In this document: piece after piece, positions 40,676 through 49,577 of the stretch | How the letters are laid out: each line of letters begins with the position of its first letter | Numbering within the stretch: position 1 is the first letter of the stretch | Assembly: GCF_900591205.1 (NCBI RefSeq) | Contig: NZ_UUPU01000020.1 | Span: 1 to 64,000 of the forward strand | DNA length: 64,000 nucleotides | Reading direction: 5' to 3' | DNA from: Pseudomonas viridiflava | Lineage (GTDB): Bacteria; Pseudomonadota; Gammaproteobacteria; Pseudomonadales; Pseudomonadaceae | Program-made: the position numbers and the translations under genes | Notes under the pieces: model-generated | Seen by the model: the letters and a program-made list of their open reading frames with translations, nothing else | Databases searched by the model: none | Told to the model about the DNA's origin: nothing

Positions 40676-41949
40676 TGGCCGATCTCTCGATTGTATTCGC
40701 CGGTATCAAAGCCCCCAACCCGTTCTGGCTGGCCTCTGCACCGCCTACCGACAAAGCCTACAACGTGGTTCGCGCGTTCGAAGCCGGCTGGGGCGGCGTG
40801 GTCTGGAAAACCCTCGGCGAAGACCCGGCGGCGGTCAATGTGTCGTCACGCTATTCGGCGCACTACGGGGCCAACCGTGAGGTGCTGGGCATCAATAATA
40901 TCGAGCTGATCACTGACCGCTCCCTGGAGATCAACCTGCGGGAAATCACCCAGGTGAAGAAGGATTGGCCCGACCGTGCATTGATCGTGTCGCTGATGGT
41001 GCCGTGTGTTGAGGAGTCCTGGAAAAACATCCTGCCATTGGTGGAGGCCACTGGCTGTGACGGTATCGAGCTGAACTTCGGCTGCCCCCACGGCATGCCC
41101 GAACGCGGCATGGGCGCGGCGGTGGGCCAGGTGCCGGAGTATGTGGAACAGGTGACGCGCTGGTGCAAGACCTACTGCTCGCTGCCGGTGATCGTCAAGC
41201 TCACGCCGAACATCACCGATATCCGCGTGGCAGCGCGGGCGGCGTATCGCGGCGGTGCGGACGCGGTGTCGCTGATCAACACCATCAACTCCATCACCAG
41301 CGTGGACCTGGAGCGGATGGTCGCGCTGCCCGTGGTCGGCACCCAGAGTACCCATGGCGGTTATTGCGGCTCGGCGGTCAAGCCCATCGCGTTGAACATG
41401 GTCGCTGAAATTGCCCGCGACCCGCAGACCCAAGGCTTGCCGATCTGCGGCATCGGTGGCATCGGCAATTGGCGGGATGCGGCGGAGTTCGTCGCGCTGG
41501 GCTGCGGCGCGGTGCAGGTGTGCACGGCGGCGATGCTGCATGGGTTTCGGATTGTGGAAGAGATGAAAGACGGGCTGTCGCGCTGGATGGACAGTCAGGG
41601 TTACACCAGCCTGCAGGCGTTTTCCGGGCGAGCGGTGGGCAATACGACGGACTGGAAGTACCTGGATATCAACTATCAAGTGATCGCCAAGATTGATCAG
41701 GCGGCCTGCATTGGGTGCGGGCGCTGCCATATTGCCTGTGAGGATACGTCGCACCAGGCGATCGCCAGCCTGAAACAGGCGGATGGCACGCATAAGTACG
41801 AGGTGATTGATGATGAGTGCGTGGGCTGCAACCTGTGCCAGATCACCTGCCCGGTGGCCGATTGCATTGAGATGGTGCCGATGGAGACGGGCAAGCCGTT
41901 TCTGAATTGGACGCAGGATCCGCGCAATCCTTATCGGGAGGCTGTGTAG
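40675..41949 (+). CDS. preA: NAD(P)-dependent dihydropyrimidine dehydrogenase, PreA-like catalytic subunit
   Basis: 424 residues. The N-terminal DHOD-like FMN barrel has NPFWLASAPPTDKAYNVVRA, ELNFGCPHGMPERGMGA (catalytic-loop region), NTINSITSVDLE and CGIGGIGNWRDAAEF. The C-terminal 2x[4Fe-4S] ferredoxin has CIGCGRCHIAC and CVGCNLCQITCPVADC. It binds uracil/thymine and receives electrons from PreT. One-base overlap with preT. Length matches E. coli PreA (411) with a slightly longer tail. Confidence 0.95.
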   Translation: MADLSIVFAGIKAPNPFWLASAPPTDKAYNVVRAFEAGWGGVVWKTLGEDPAAVNVSSRYSAHYGANREVLGINNIELITDRSLEINLREITQVKKDWPDRALIVSLMVPCVEESWKNILPLVEATGCDGIELNFGCPHGMPERGMGAAVGQVPEYVEQVTRWCKTYCSLPVIVKLTPNITDIRVAARAAYRGGADAVSLINTINSITSVDLERMVALPVVGTQSTHGGYCGSAVKPIALNMVAEIARDPQTQGLPICGIGGIGNWRDAAEFVALGCGAVQVCTAAMLHGFRIVEEMKDGLSRWMDSQGYTSLQAFSGRAVGNTTDWKYLDINYQVIAKIDQAACIGCGRCHIACEDTSHQAIASLKQADGTHKYEVIDDECVGCNLCQITCPVADCIEMVPMETGKPFLNWTQDPRNPYREAV

Positions 41950-41962
41950 TCCTTTAGATTGC

Positions 41963-42020
41963 TATCGCAGGTAAGCCAGCTCCCACATTTGAAGCATGTG
42001 GGAGCTGGCTTGCCTGCGAT
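41963..42020. repeat. REPIN (short spacer)
   Basis: ATCGCAGGTAAGCCAGCTCC and GTGGGAGCTGGCTTGCCTGC face each other across about 15 bases (ATTTGAAGCAT). Between preA and the convergent TetR gene. Confidence 0.85.
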
Positions 42021-42045
42021 GAGGCACTCAGCCCCACCACAAGCC

Positions 42046-42666
42046 TTAAGGCTCCAACCCAATCCCGCGCAAAATCACACTGGTCACCGTCTGGATCGCC
42101 TTCTCGAACTGCATATCCGACAACGGCTGGTGATCATTCAAAATCTTCACCTGGTGATCAAAGTCCGCGTAGTGCTGGGTCGAGGCCCAGATCATGTACA
42201 GCAGGCTCGACGGTTCCACGGGCAGGATGCGTTTGTCTTCCACCCACTGGCGAATTTTCGCTTCCTTCATCTTGGCCCAGTCGTACAGGCTTTCGTCCAG
42301 TGCCTCACCGAGTGTCGGCGCGCCGTGGATGATTTCATTGGCCCAGACTTTAGAACCATACGGCCGGGTGCGCGAGCGCTGCATCTTCGCGCGGATATAG
42401 CTGCTGAGCACCACACGCGGGTCGTCGAAGGTTTCAAAGCTCAGGGCGTCCTGCTTCCACACTTCCAGCAGGTCGAACAGCACAGCGCTGTACAGTTCGC
42501 TTTTTGTGGTGAAGTAGTAGTGCAGGTTGGAGCGCGGCAGTTGCACTTCTTCGGCGATATCCGCCATGGCGGTGCTGCCATAGCCTTTTTCGGCGAAGAT
42601 TTTCTCCGCCGCCAGCAGGATCTTTTCGACGTTGACCCGGCGAATCCCAATCTTGTGATTGCCCAT
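42046..42666 (-). CDS. TetR-family regulator (RutR-like), probable pyrimidine-pathway regulator
   Basis: 206 residues. N-terminal helix-turn-helix: ILLAAEKIFAEKGYGSTAMA and LPRSNLHYYFTTKSELYSAV. The C-terminal part follows the RutR-type ligand domain (WANEIIHGAPTLGEALDE, then IWASTQHYADF). RutR senses uracil/thymine, and the position next to the pyrimidine genes agrees. ATG at 42666 has GGGAG six bases ahead; the frame is open to 42795 but lacks support. The start codon lies in a CCCATATGGG palindrome, which could be an autoregulatory site. Confidence 0.8.
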   Translation of the reverse strand: MGNHKIGIRRVNVEKILLAAEKIFAEKGYGSTAMADIAEEVQLPRSNLHYYFTTKSELYSAVLFDLLEVWKQDALSFETFDDPRVVLSSYIRAKMQRSRTRPYGSKVWANEIIHGAPTLGEALDESLYDWAKMKEAKIRQWVEDKRILPVEPSSLLYMIWASTQHYADFDHQVKILNDHQPLSDMQFEKAIQTVTSVILRGIGLEP

Positions 42667-42809
42667 ATGGGCTCCCTGACAACAACTTGGGTTAAAGACT
42701 ACCATCGGCTCTAGATCGAGGCGACAGGCCATAATGAAACTTCTTACGCGAAGCTTTCCCGCTGAAATACGATTGGTTAGGATCGCGATCCCCATGAAGG
42801 ATCATTGCA

Positions 42810-43259
42810 ATGACTGTCCGACCTCGCGTGGCCGCCGATGACCCAGTGCTGGGAGCACTGTGGGAGCGTTCGGTGCGGTCCACCCATGACTTCCTCCCCG
42901 AGGATGACATCCAACGTTTGCTGCCCCTGGTGCGCGACACCTACCTGCCGATGCCGGCGCTGGAGGTGTGGGTCTACGAAGATAAAAATGGCCTCGCCGG
43001 TTTTATCGCGACCGGCGCCAATAATGTGCAAATGCTGTTTATCGACCCCGAACGCCGTGGCCAGGGCATCGGCCGTCAACTGCTGGACCACGCCCGCGCC
43101 CGCCACGACTCCCTGACGGTGGATGTAAACGAACAAAACCCGCAGGCCGTGGGTTTCTACCTGCACTATGGTTTTATCCAGGTCGCACGCTCGCCGCTGG
43201 ATGGCGAAGGCAAACCCTTTCCCTTGCTGCACATGGCTCTACCGACTCCTCAACCCTGA
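42810..43259 (+). CDS. GNAT family N-acetyltransferase (YjaB-like)
   Basis: 149 residues. It resembles E. coli YjaB in length and layout: WERSVRSTHDFLPEDDI at the N-terminus, the acetyl-CoA loop FIDPERRGQGIGRQLLDHA, then VNEQNPQAVGFYLHYGF and a C-terminal GKPFPLLHM. Substrate unknown. Divergent from the TetR gene and 12 bases upstream of copC, so it may be co-transcribed with copCD. Confidence 0.85.
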   Translation: MTVRPRVAADDPVLGALWERSVRSTHDFLPEDDIQRLLPLVRDTYLPMPALEVWVYEDKNGLAGFIATGANNVQMLFIDPERRGQGIGRQLLDHARARHDSLTVDVNEQNPQAVGFYLHYGFIQVARSPLDGEGKPFPLLHMALPTPQP

Positions 43260-43271
43260 AGGTACTGAACA

Positions 43272-43637
43272 ATGCTGATCAAGAAAACATTGACTGCCGT
43301 CGCCCTGCTCGCCTCCCTGCTGGGCGCTTCGGCGGCGTTTGCCCACGCCCATCTGAAAAGCTCGGAACCTGCCGCAGACAGCAGCGTCGCCGCCCCCAAA
43401 GACCTGCGTTTGACCTTCAGCGAAGGCGTCGAAGCCACCTTCACCAAAGTCTCGCTGAGCAAGGACGGCACCGAAGTCGCGATCAAGGGCCTGGAGACGC
43501 CGGACGCCGACAAGAAAACCCTGGTGGTGACGCCTGCCGCACCGCTGTCCGCAGGCACCTACAAAGTGCAATGGCACGCTGTGTCCGTGGACACTCACAA
43601 AAGCGAAGGCATATACAGCTTCAAGGTCGGCCAGTAA
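43272..43637 (+). CDS. copC: Periplasmic copper-binding protein CopC
   Basis: 121 residues. The signal peptide is cleaved after AAFA, leaving His as residue 1 of the mature protein (HAHLKSSEPA), which is the Cu(II) ligand of CopC. The partner Asp/His are in VDTHKSEGIYSF. The Met-rich Cu(I) site of longer CopC proteins is absent, so this is a Cu(II)-only type. Three bases separate it from copD. Confidence 0.92.
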   Translation: MLIKKTLTAVALLASLLGASAAFAHAHLKSSEPAADSSVAAPKDLRLTFSEGVEATFTKVSLSKDGTEVAIKGLETPDADKKTLVVTPAAPLSAGTYKVQWHAVSVDTHKSEGIYSFKVGQ

Positions 43638-43640
43638 TTG

Positions 43641-44498
43641 ATGGCAACCCTGCTAGTGCTGTGCCGCTTCGTGCATTTTACCGTCGTGCTGTTGATGTTC
43701 GGGGCCTGTGTATTCAGGCCCTGGCTGCTCGGTGCTGTCGCGCAGCCGGCGCTGGACCGGCAGTTACTGCGCATCAGTCGCGGCCTGGGCTGGCTGGGGC
43801 TGTGCTCCGGCGTGGCCTGGCTGCTGTTGATCACGGCGAGCATGGCCGGCAGTTGGGACGCGGCGCTGCAACCGGCAACCGTACAGTTGGTGCTGGGCAA
43901 AACCTTCTTTGGCCAGGTGTGGGCCTGGCATCTGGTGCTGAACCTGCTGCTGGTGATCGTGCTGATCAAACCCTGGCCCGCCCTGCGCCTGCCGTTGAGT
44001 GCGCTGCTGCTGGCGACACTCGCCCCGGTGGGCCACGGCGCGATGCTCGATGGGCTGAGCGGGCAATTGCTGATCCTCAACCAGGTGGTGCACCTGGTAT
44101 GCGTGGGCGCCTGGCTCGGCGGCTTGCTGTTGCTGGTATTGATCCTGCGGCAGCCGCAAAAATACGCCCTGCGACCGATCCTCAAGCGTTTCAGTGGCGT
44201 GGGTTATGGCCTGGTGGCCGGGTTGCTGATAACGGGTTTGATCAACGTGCGCGTACTCACCGGGCAGCTGTGGCCCACCCCGCTGTTTACCGGTTTTGCG
44301 CTGATTCTGCTGATCAAAGTGCTGCTGGTGCTCGGCATGTTGGCGCTGGCGCTGCTGAACCGTGTGCGCCTCGACCACTGCGAACAAAGACCGGGCGCAT
44401 TAAAAGCCAGCGTGATGCTGGAATGGTTGCTGGGTGTTTCAGCAGTAGCCGCCGTTTCACTCCTTGGCACGTTGCCCCCCATGGTACTGGCTGGCTGA
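43641..44498 (+). CDS. copD: Copper resistance/uptake membrane protein CopD
   Basis: 285 residues, about eight TM helices, with family features such as LVLCRFVHFTVVLLMFGACV, VHLVCVGAWLGGLLLL and KRFSGVGYGLVAGLLITGL. With CopC it is thought to move copper across the inner membrane. ATG at 43641 directly after the copC stop; a TTG one codon earlier is possible. The C-terminal end is followed by a REPIN. Confidence 0.92.
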   Translation: MATLLVLCRFVHFTVVLLMFGACVFRPWLLGAVAQPALDRQLLRISRGLGWLGLCSGVAWLLLITASMAGSWDAALQPATVQLVLGKTFFGQVWAWHLVLNLLLVIVLIKPWPALRLPLSALLLATLAPVGHGAMLDGLSGQLLILNQVVHLVCVGAWLGGLLLLVLILRQPQKYALRPILKRFSGVGYGLVAGLLITGLINVRVLTGQLWPTPLFTGFALILLIKVLLVLGMLALALLNRVRLDHCEQRPGALKASVMLEWLLGVSAVAAVSLLGTLPPMVLAG

Positions 44499-44530
44499 AT
44501 GCGCGGTATTTTCAAATCTTGCTCAAGCAA

Positions 44531-44621
44531 ATGTGGGAGCGGGCCTGCTCGCGAATGCTCGGTGTCAGCTAACAAATTCTTTACTGACACACCACATTCG
44601 CGAGCAAGCCCGCTCCCACAT
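44531..44621. repeat. REPIN
   Basis: ATGTGGGAGCGGGCCTGCTC and GAGCAAGCCCGCTCCCACAT in inverted orientation, spacer with TGTCAGCTAAC...TTACTGACA dyad. Between copD and the oprD-type gene. Confidence 0.88.
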
Positions 44622-44654
44622 GTCCCGTGCCCGCTCTAGATCAATGCACATGCA

Positions 44655-44734
44655 GTTGTCGTATAACTTCTGCTTGACACGCCCTGAAAACCCCGCAAAT
44701 ATCCAACGCAATGTTGTACGACGACGTATGACAA
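44655..44734. promoter_or_regulatory. Operator-like sites upstream of the uronate porin gene
   Basis: GTTGTCGTATAACT (44655-44668) lies 97 bases before the GTG. A second, composite site GTTGTACGACGAC...GTATGACAA (44713-44734) lies 30 bases before it. Both share GTTGT...RAC with the single site ahead of udh. TTGACA at 44674-44679 is a possible -35 box, placing the second site at or just after the transcription start. Confidence 0.55.
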
Positions 44735-44764
44735 ATAATAAAAACAAAAAAAGGGAGCGTCACT

Positions 44765-46027
44765 GTGAGTCAATTCGCCCGCAATTCCTCCACACGCCTG
44801 GGCCTTATCGGTCTCGGCAGCCTGGCCTTCACCCTACCCCTCAGCGCCCAGGCCGACGGCTTTATCGACGACGCCAAGGCCACGCTGAACCTGCGCAACG
44901 CCTACTTCAACCGCAACTTCACCAACCCCACCAACCCTCAGGGCAAGGCCGAAGAGTGGACGCAGAGCTTCATTCTCGACGCCAAATCCGGCTTTACCCA
45001 GGGCACCGTAGGGTTCGGGATTGATGTGCTGGGCCTGTACTCGCAAAAGCTCGACGGCGGCAAAGGCACCGGCGGCACCCAACTGCTGCCGATCCACGGT
45101 GACGGCCGCCCCGCCGACAACTTCGGGCGCCTGGGCGTGGCGTTGAAAACCAAACTGTCGAAGACTGAGCTGAAAGTCGGCGAATGGATGCCGGTATTGC
45201 CGATCCTGCGCTCCGACGATGGCCGCTCCCTGCCCCAGACCTTTCGTGGCGGCCAGGTCACTTCCAATGAAATCGCTGGCCTGACCCTCTACGGCGGGCA
45301 ATTTCGCGGCAACAGCCCGCGTAACGACGCGAGCATGGAAGACATGTTCATGAACGGCAAAGCCGCCTTCACCTCCGACCGATTCAACTTCGGCGGCGGC
45401 GAATACAGCTTTAATGACAAGCGCACCCAGGTCGGCGTGTGGTACGCCGAATTGACCGATATCTACCAGCAACGCTACGTCAACCTGACGCACAGCCAAC
45501 CCGTGGGCGACTGGACCCTGGGCGCCAACCTCGGCTACTTCACCGGCAAGGAAGACGGCAGCGCCCTGGCCGGCGACCTCGACAACAAAACCGCGTTCGC
45601 CTTGCTCTCGGCCAAATACCTGGGCAACACGTTCTACGTGGGCTTGCAAAAACTGACCGGCGACAGCGTGTGGATGCGGGTCAACGGCACCAGCGGCGGC
45701 ACACTGGCCAACGACAGCTACAACGCGAGCTACGATAACGCCAAGGAAAAATCCTGGCAGGTGCGCCATGACTTCAACTTCGTAGTGCTCGGCATTCCTG
45801 GGCTGACCATGATGAACCGCTATATCAGCGGCAGTAACGTGCACACCGCAACGATCACCGACGGCAAGGAATGGGGCCGTGAGTCGGAACTGGCCTACAC
45901 GGTGCAGAGCGGTGCGCTGAAGAATTTGAACGTGCGGTGGAGGAATTCGACCATGCGTCGGGATTTCAGCAATAACGAGTTCGATGAGAATCGGATTTTT
46001 ATCAGCTATCCGATTTCACTGCTGTAG
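44765..46027 (+). CDS. OprD-family outer-membrane porin
   Basis: 420 residues. Signal peptide ending LSAQA, then an 18-stranded beta-barrel pattern typical of the OprD family: DGFIDDAKATLNLRNAYFNR at the start, LYSQKLDGGKGTGGTQLLP, and a C-terminal aromatic strand ending FISYPISLL. These porins take up small carboxylates. Location ahead of the uronate dehydrogenase/TRAP genes and the shared operator motifs point to hexuronates. GTG start at 44765 with AAGGGAG eight bases ahead. Confidence 0.9.
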   Translation: MSQFARNSSTRLGLIGLGSLAFTLPLSAQADGFIDDAKATLNLRNAYFNRNFTNPTNPQGKAEEWTQSFILDAKSGFTQGTVGFGIDVLGLYSQKLDGGKGTGGTQLLPIHGDGRPADNFGRLGVALKTKLSKTELKVGEWMPVLPILRSDDGRSLPQTFRGGQVTSNEIAGLTLYGGQFRGNSPRNDASMEDMFMNGKAAFTSDRFNFGGGEYSFNDKRTQVGVWYAELTDIYQQRYVNLTHSQPVGDWTLGANLGYFTGKEDGSALAGDLDNKTAFALLSAKYLGNTFYVGLQKLTGDSVWMRVNGTSGGTLANDSYNASYDNAKEKSWQVRHDFNFVVLGIPGLTMMNRYISGSNVHTATITDGKEWGRESELAYTVQSGALKNLNVRWRNSTMRRDFSNNEFDENRIFISYPISLL

Positions 46028-46055
46028 AACTCGGTAGCCAGTCACCGCAAATCAA

Positions 46056-46146
46056 CTGTGGGAGGGGGCTTGCCCCCGATGACGGTGTGTCAGCAGCGCA
46101 TTGGGTGACTGATACACCGCTATCGGGGGCAAGCCCCCTCCCACAG
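46056..46146. repeat. REPIN
   Basis: CTGTGGGAGGGGGCTTGCCC and GGGCAAGCCCCCTCCCACAG in inverted orientation around a GTGTGTCAG...CTGATACAC spacer dyad. It separates the porin gene from udh. Confidence 0.88.
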
Positions 46147-46208
46147 TTGGTCTCAGATTTCTGTAAGGGCGTTGACAACCTGGGGAATCCCTAACACTAT
46201 TTCCGCAT

Positions 46209-46222
46209 AGTCATACGACAAC
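46209..46222 (-). promoter_or_regulatory. Operator-like site upstream of udh
   Basis: Read on the reverse strand, GTTGTCGTATGACT matches 13 of 14 bases of the site at 44655. It lies 17 bases before the udh start codon, so a bound repressor would block initiation. Confidence 0.55.
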
Positions 46223-46239
46223 CTACAACAAAAATTGGA

Positions 46240-47064
46240 ATGCCCATGACCCTCACAACGCATGCTCCCTTCAACCGCCTGCTGCTCACCGGCGCCGCCG
46301 GTGGCCTGGGCAAAGTCCTGCGCGAACGCCTGCGGCCTTATGCCAATGTGCTGCGCCTGTCGGATATCGCCGAGATGGCCCCGGCCGCTGATGCATCCGA
46401 AGAAGTCCAAGCCTGCGACCTTTCCGATAAACACGCCGTGCACCACTTGGTGGAAGGCGTCGATGCCATCCTGCATTTCGGTGGGGTTTCGGTAGAGCGC
46501 TCCTTTGAAGAGGTGCTCGGCGCCAATATCAGCGGCATTTTCCATATCTACGAAGCCGCCCGCCGCCATGGCGTCAAACGCGTGATCTTCGCCAGCTCCA
46601 ACCATGTGATCGGCTTCTACAAACAGGGCGAAAAAATCGACGCGCACTCGCCGCGCCGCCCCGACAGCTACTACGGCCTGTCCAAGTCCTACGGCGAAGA
46701 CATGGCCAGTTTCTATTTCGATCGCTACGGCATCGAGACCGTGAGCATTCGCATCGGCTCCTCGTTCCCCGAACCGCAGAACCGCCGCATGATGCACACC
46801 TGGCTGAGCTTCGACGACCTGACCCAACTGCTCGAACGCGCGCTGTACACCCCGAACGTCGGCCATACCGTGGTCTACGGCATGTCGGATAACCTCGACA
46901 CCTGGTGGGACAACCGTTACGCCGCGCACCTGGGTTTTGCCCCCAAAGACACATCCGAAGTGTTCCGCGCCCAGGTCGAAACCCAGCCGCCAGTGGCCGC
47001 CGATGATCCGGCCAAGGTCTACCAGGGCGGGGCCTTCTGCGCCGCCGGGCCGTTCGGTGACTGA
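46240..47064 (+). CDS. udh: Uronate dehydrogenase
   Basis: 274-residue NAD-dependent short-chain (extended SDR) enzyme oxidising D-glucuronate/D-galacturonate to aldaro-lactones. NAD motif LLTGAAGGLGKVLRERL; catalytic Ser-Tyr-Lys in ASSNHVIGFYKQ and DSYYGLSKSYGED; substrate-side RIGSSFPEPQNRRM. Close in order and length to the characterised pseudomonad Udh. Two in-frame ATGs (46240, 46246) fit; the ribosome site TTGGA is weak for both. First gene of a unit with the lactonase and TRAP genes. Confidence 0.93.
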   Translation: MPMTLTTHAPFNRLLLTGAAGGLGKVLRERLRPYANVLRLSDIAEMAPAADASEEVQACDLSDKHAVHHLVEGVDAILHFGGVSVERSFEEVLGANISGIFHIYEAARRHGVKRVIFASSNHVIGFYKQGEKIDAHSPRRPDSYYGLSKSYGEDMASFYFDRYGIETVSIRIGSSFPEPQNRRMMHTWLSFDDLTQLLERALYTPNVGHTVVYGMSDNLDTWWDNRYAAHLGFAPKDTSEVFRAQVETQPPVAADDPAKVYQGGAFCAAGPFGD

Positions 47065-47094
47065 ACGCACATCAACCCAAGGGAATGAGTTGCC

Positions 47095-47970
47095 ATGACT
47101 GCTGAACTGATTGTCGACGCCCGCAATGCGGTGGGCGAATGCCCGGTGTGGGTGCCTGAAGAAAACGCGCTGTACTGGGTGGATATCCCCAACGGCGGCC
47201 TGCAACGCTGGAACGCCGCCAGCGGCCATGTCGCCGCCTGGAAAGCCCCGCAGATGCTTGCCTGCATTGCCCGCACCACGGCGGGCAACTGGGTGGCCGG
47301 CATGGAAACCGGGTTTTTTAAGCTTACTGCGCACAACGACGGCAGCCTCGACACCACGGCCCTGGCCAGTGTCGAACACCCGCGCCCGGACATGCGCCTG
47401 AACGACGGTCGCTGTGATCGCCAGGGCCGCTTCTGGGCCGGCAGCATGGTGCTGAATATGGGCGCGAATGCCGCCGAAGGCATCCTCTACCGCTTCGCCT
47501 CCGGCGCGCAGCCCCATGCCCAGCTAAACGGCTTCATCACCCTGAACGGCCTGGCCTTCAGCCCCGATGGCCGCACGATGTACGCCTCGGATTCGCACCC
47601 GCTGGTGCAACAGATCTGGGCCTTCGACTACGACACCGAAACCGGCACGCCGTCCAATCGTCGCGTGTTTGTGGATATGCACCACCACCTCGGCCGCCCT
47701 GACGGCGCCGCAGTGGATGCCGATGGCTGCTATTGGATCTGCGCCAACGACGCCGGGCTGATCCACCGTTTCACCCCCGACGGTCGCCTTGACCGCTCGC
47801 TCAACGTACCGGTGAAAAAACCCACCATGTGCGCCTTTGGCGGCAGTCGCCTGGACACGCTGTTCGTCACCTCGATTCGTGATGACCAGAGTGAGCAGTC
47901 GGTTGCCGGCGGCGTGTTCGCCCTCAACCCCGGCGTCACCGGATTGCCGGAGCCTACGTTCACCCTCTAG
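47095..47970 (+). CDS. SMP-30/gluconolaconase-family lactonase, probable aldarolactonase
   Basis: 291-residue six-bladed propeller lactonase. Divalent-metal residues are expected in NAVGECPVWVPEENALYWVD (Glu), LNDGRCDRQGRFWAGSM (Asn/Asp) and YASDSHPLVQQIW (Asp). Just after udh it should hydrolyse the glucaro-/galactaro-1,4(5)-lactone made by Udh. The gap to udh is 30 bases, with AAGGGA before the ATG. Length is typical of SMP-30. Confidence 0.88.
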   Translation: MTAELIVDARNAVGECPVWVPEENALYWVDIPNGGLQRWNAASGHVAAWKAPQMLACIARTTAGNWVAGMETGFFKLTAHNDGSLDTTALASVEHPRPDMRLNDGRCDRQGRFWAGSMVLNMGANAAEGILYRFASGAQPHAQLNGFITLNGLAFSPDGRTMYASDSHPLVQQIWAFDYDTETGTPSNRRVFVDMHHHLGRPDGAAVDADGCYWICANDAGLIHRFTPDGRLDRSLNVPVKKPTMCAFGGSRLDTLFVTSIRDDQSEQSVAGGVFALNPGVTGLPEPTFTL

Positions 47971-48021
47971 CTGCATCGCTGTGCATTGAATACAACAATA
48001 AAAACACAGGAGTGACATTCC

Positions 48022-48984
48022 ATGGATTTCAAACGCACCTTGCTCGCCGCTGCATTCTTCACCCTCAGCAGCGCCGCCCACGCGCTGGAAATCAAATTTG
48101 CCGACATCCATCCTGATGGCTACCCCACCGTGGTCGCCGAAAAGAACATGGGCGCGGCCCTGACCAAAGAAAGCAATGGCGAACTGACCTTCAAGTTCTT
48201 CCCGGGCGGCGTCCTGGGCTCCGAGAAAGAAGTGGTCGAACAGGCCCAGGTCGGCGCCATCCAGATGGCCCGCGTCAGCCTCGGCATCGTCGGCCCGGTG
48301 GTGCCGGACGTGAACGTGTTCAACCTGCCGTTCGTGTTCCGTGACCAGGCGCACATGCGCAAGGTGATCGACGGCGAGATCGGTGATGAGATCCTCGCCA
48401 AAATTACCGACTCGGAGTTCGGCCTCGTGGCACTGGCCTGGATGGACGGCGGCACGCGCAACCTCTACACCAAAAAACCAGTGCGCAAGATCGAAGACCT
48501 CAAGGGTATGAAGATCCGCGTGCAAGGCAACCCGCTGTTCATCGAAGCCTTTAACGAGATGGGCGCCAATGGCATCGCCATGGACACCGGCGAGATCTTC
48601 AGTGCCCTGCAGACCGGCGTAATCGACGGTGCGGAAAACAACCCGCCGACCCTGCTGGAGCACAACCATTTCCAGAATGCCAAGTACTACACCCTCACCG
48701 AGCACCTGATCCTGCCCGAGCCCATCGTGATGTCGAAAATCACCTGGAATAAACTCAGCCCCGCGCAACAGGACATGGTGAAAAAAGCCGCCAAGGCCGC
48801 CCAGGCTGACGAACGTGTGTTGTGGGACGCCAAGTCCGCCAGCAGCGAAACCAAGCTCAAGGCCGCCGGTGTCGAGTTCATCACCGTCGACAAAAAACCC
48901 TTTTATGACGCCACCGCACCGGTGCGCGCGAAATACGGTGCGGCTTACGCCGACATCATCAAGCGTATCGACGCCGTTCAGTAA
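48022..48984 (+). CDS. TRAP transporter substrate-binding protein (DctP family)
   Basis: 320 residues. Signal peptide ending SSAAHA, then the DctP fold: EIKFADIHPDGYPTVVAEK, the conserved FFPGGVLGSEKEVVEQ and KIRVQGNPLFIEAF, where the arginine (KIRVQ) binds the substrate carboxylate. The neighbours make a hexuronate the likely ligand. Start of the three-gene TRAP set. Confidence 0.92.
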   Translation: MDFKRTLLAAAFFTLSSAAHALEIKFADIHPDGYPTVVAEKNMGAALTKESNGELTFKFFPGGVLGSEKEVVEQAQVGAIQMARVSLGIVGPVVPDVNVFNLPFVFRDQAHMRKVIDGEIGDEILAKITDSEFGLVALAWMDGGTRNLYTKKPVRKIEDLKGMKIRVQGNPLFIEAFNEMGANGIAMDTGEIFSALQTGVIDGAENNPPTLLEHNHFQNAKYYTLTEHLILPEPIVMSKITWNKLSPAQQDMVKKAAKAAQADERVLWDAKSASSETKLKAAGVEFITVDKKPFYDATAPVRAKYGAAYADIIKRIDAVQ

Positions 48985-49048
48985 CGCCCTCCTTCTCTAG
49001 CAAGGCCCGGCGCGGTCGGCATCGACGCGCCCGGTTACGGTGAACGCC

Positions 49049-49576
49049 ATGAAGAATTTACTGCTGCGCATCAATGACCGCATCTACATGACCTGTATCT
49101 GGGTCGCCGGCCTCTCGGTACTGGGGGTCGCACTGATCATTCCCTGGGGCATCTTCGCCCGCTACATCCTTGGCACCGGCTCCAGCTGGCCGGAACCCAC
49201 CGCCATTCTGCTGATGCTGGTATTCACCTTCATCGGCACCGCCGCCAGCTATCGCGCCGGGGCGCATATGTCGGTGGCGATGATCACCGACCGCCTGCCC
49301 CCCGCCCAACGCCGCATCGTCGGCATCGTTTCCCAACTGCTGATGGCAACCATCTGCCTGTTCATGACCATTTGGGGCAGCAAGTTGTGCCTGTCCACCT
49401 GGAACCAGTTCATGAGCGCCATCCCCACCCTGCGCGTGGGCATCACCTATATGCCGATCCCGATCGGCGGGCTGCTGACCCTGGTGTTCGTGCTGGAAAA
49501 ACTCCTGCTGGGCGATCAGAGCCAGCGGCGCGTGGTGCGCTTTGACGTGGTAGAAGAAAGCGAAGGGGCCGCCTGA
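49049..49576 (+). CDS. TRAP transporter small permease (DctQ)
   Basis: 175 residues with four TM helices: YMTCIWVAGLSVLGVALIIP, the conserved WPEPTAILLMLVFTFIGTAA, a third helix IVSQLLMATICLFMTIW, and a C-terminal one. It contacts the large permease. I take the ATG at 49049 (MKNLLLRINDR); GTG at 49040 is an in-frame alternative. One base separates it from dctM. Confidence 0.88.
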   Translation: MKNLLLRINDRIYMTCIWVAGLSVLGVALIIPWGIFARYILGTGSSWPEPTAILLMLVFTFIGTAASYRAGAHMSVAMITDRLPPAQRRIVGIVSQLLMATICLFMTIWGSKLCLSTWNQFMSAIPTLRVGITYMPIPIGGLLTLVFVLEKLLLGDQSQRRVVRFDVVEESEGAA

Positions 49577-49577
49577 T

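Noticed and set aside
46153..47517. 454-codon frame antisense to udh and the lactonase gene
   Set aside because: Spans two real genes in antisense; no coding features of its own.
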